Of a stretch of 5,736 nucleotides of DNA, positions 5,690 to 5,736 are shown piece by piece. Source of the DNA: Betaproteobacteria bacterium (GTDB taxonomy: Bacteria; Pseudomonadota; Gammaproteobacteria; Burkholderiales; Casimicrobiaceae); contig PLYG01000340.1 in assembly GCA_003153335.1 (NCBI GenBank), forward strand, positions 1 through 5,736, in the 5' to 3' direction. The notes under the pieces were generated by a model. That model did no database searches. It was not told the origin of the DNA and saw only the letters and a list, made by a program, of their open reading frames with translations. The position numbers and the translations under genes were made by a program. Every line of letters begins with the position of its first letter. Positions within the stretch are counted from its first letter, which is position 1.

Positions 5690-5736
5690 GCAGGCCGCCC
5701 GCCACGCCACTGCGGCCGCGCACACTCTTCGACAAG
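5686..5736 (+). CDS. Probable 3-isopropylmalate dehydratase large subunit (LeuC/aconitase family), N-terminal fragment
   Basis: Seventeen codons stay open to the right edge of the window. The start overlaps the lyase stop as ATGA. The visible end of the peptide, RTLFDK, matches the very conserved beginning of LeuC-type proteins (TL-F/Y-DK followed by a W/L-DAHVV block, which would lie outside the window). If correct, the protein is the large iron-sulfur subunit of a hydratase that works with a small LeuD-like subunit, probably encoded next. Beside an isocitrate lyase family enzyme it is more likely a catabolic hydratase than the leucine biosynthesis enzyme. Only six residues carry the identification, so it is tentative; the overlapping start and same strand make it likely to be a real gene. 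Confidence 0.6.
   Translation, partial: MSRPPATPLRPRTLFDK

Noticed and set aside
4253..5725. Long minus-strand open frame of 490 codons opposite the second permease and lyase
   Set aside because: It mirrors the codon pattern of the plus-strand genes, has a biased low-complexity composition and no family motif.

Overview
The window is a GC-rich (by eye well over 60 %), gene-dense bacterial segment. All genes lie on the + strand and most abut or overlap. The codon use, the transporter families and the gene neighbourhood suggest a proteobacterium, most likely a betaproteobacterium of the Burkholderiales type. That assignment is inference from style, not from a marker gene.

Left part (1-1324): the 3' end of a LivH-type permease and a complete LivM-type permease, overlapping by ATGA. 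They are the two membrane subunits of a branched-chain amino acid type (HAAT family) ABC importer. Its ATPases and binding protein are not in the window and presumably lie upstream.

Gap (1325-1416): 92 bases with a possible extended -10 promoter and small inverted repeats next to a strong Shine-Dalgarno. This is the only gap of real size, and it probably marks the start of a second transcription unit.

Middle part (1417-4789): a complete NitT/TauT-type ABC importer in the order periplasmic binding protein, ATPase, permease 1, permease 2. It has two different permeases, so the membrane channel is probably a heterodimer, unlike the single-permease Ssu and Tau systems.

Right part (4814-5736): 24 bases further on is an isocitrate lyase/PEP mutase superfamily enzyme that keeps the C-C lyase active site (KKCGH). 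It overlaps by ATGA the first 17 codons of a gene whose start looks like the large subunit of 3-isopropylmalate dehydratase (LeuC/aconitase family).

Taken together, positions 1417 to the end read as one operon coupling uptake of an unknown, probably carboxylated, small molecule to an aconitase-type hydratase and a 2-alkylmalate- or isocitrate-type lyase. The nearest known pairing of such enzymes is dimethylmaleate hydratase with 2,3-dimethylmalate lyase in anaerobic nicotinate degradation. The actual substrate cannot be read from this sequence. I saw no RNA genes, mobile elements or CRISPR arrays.
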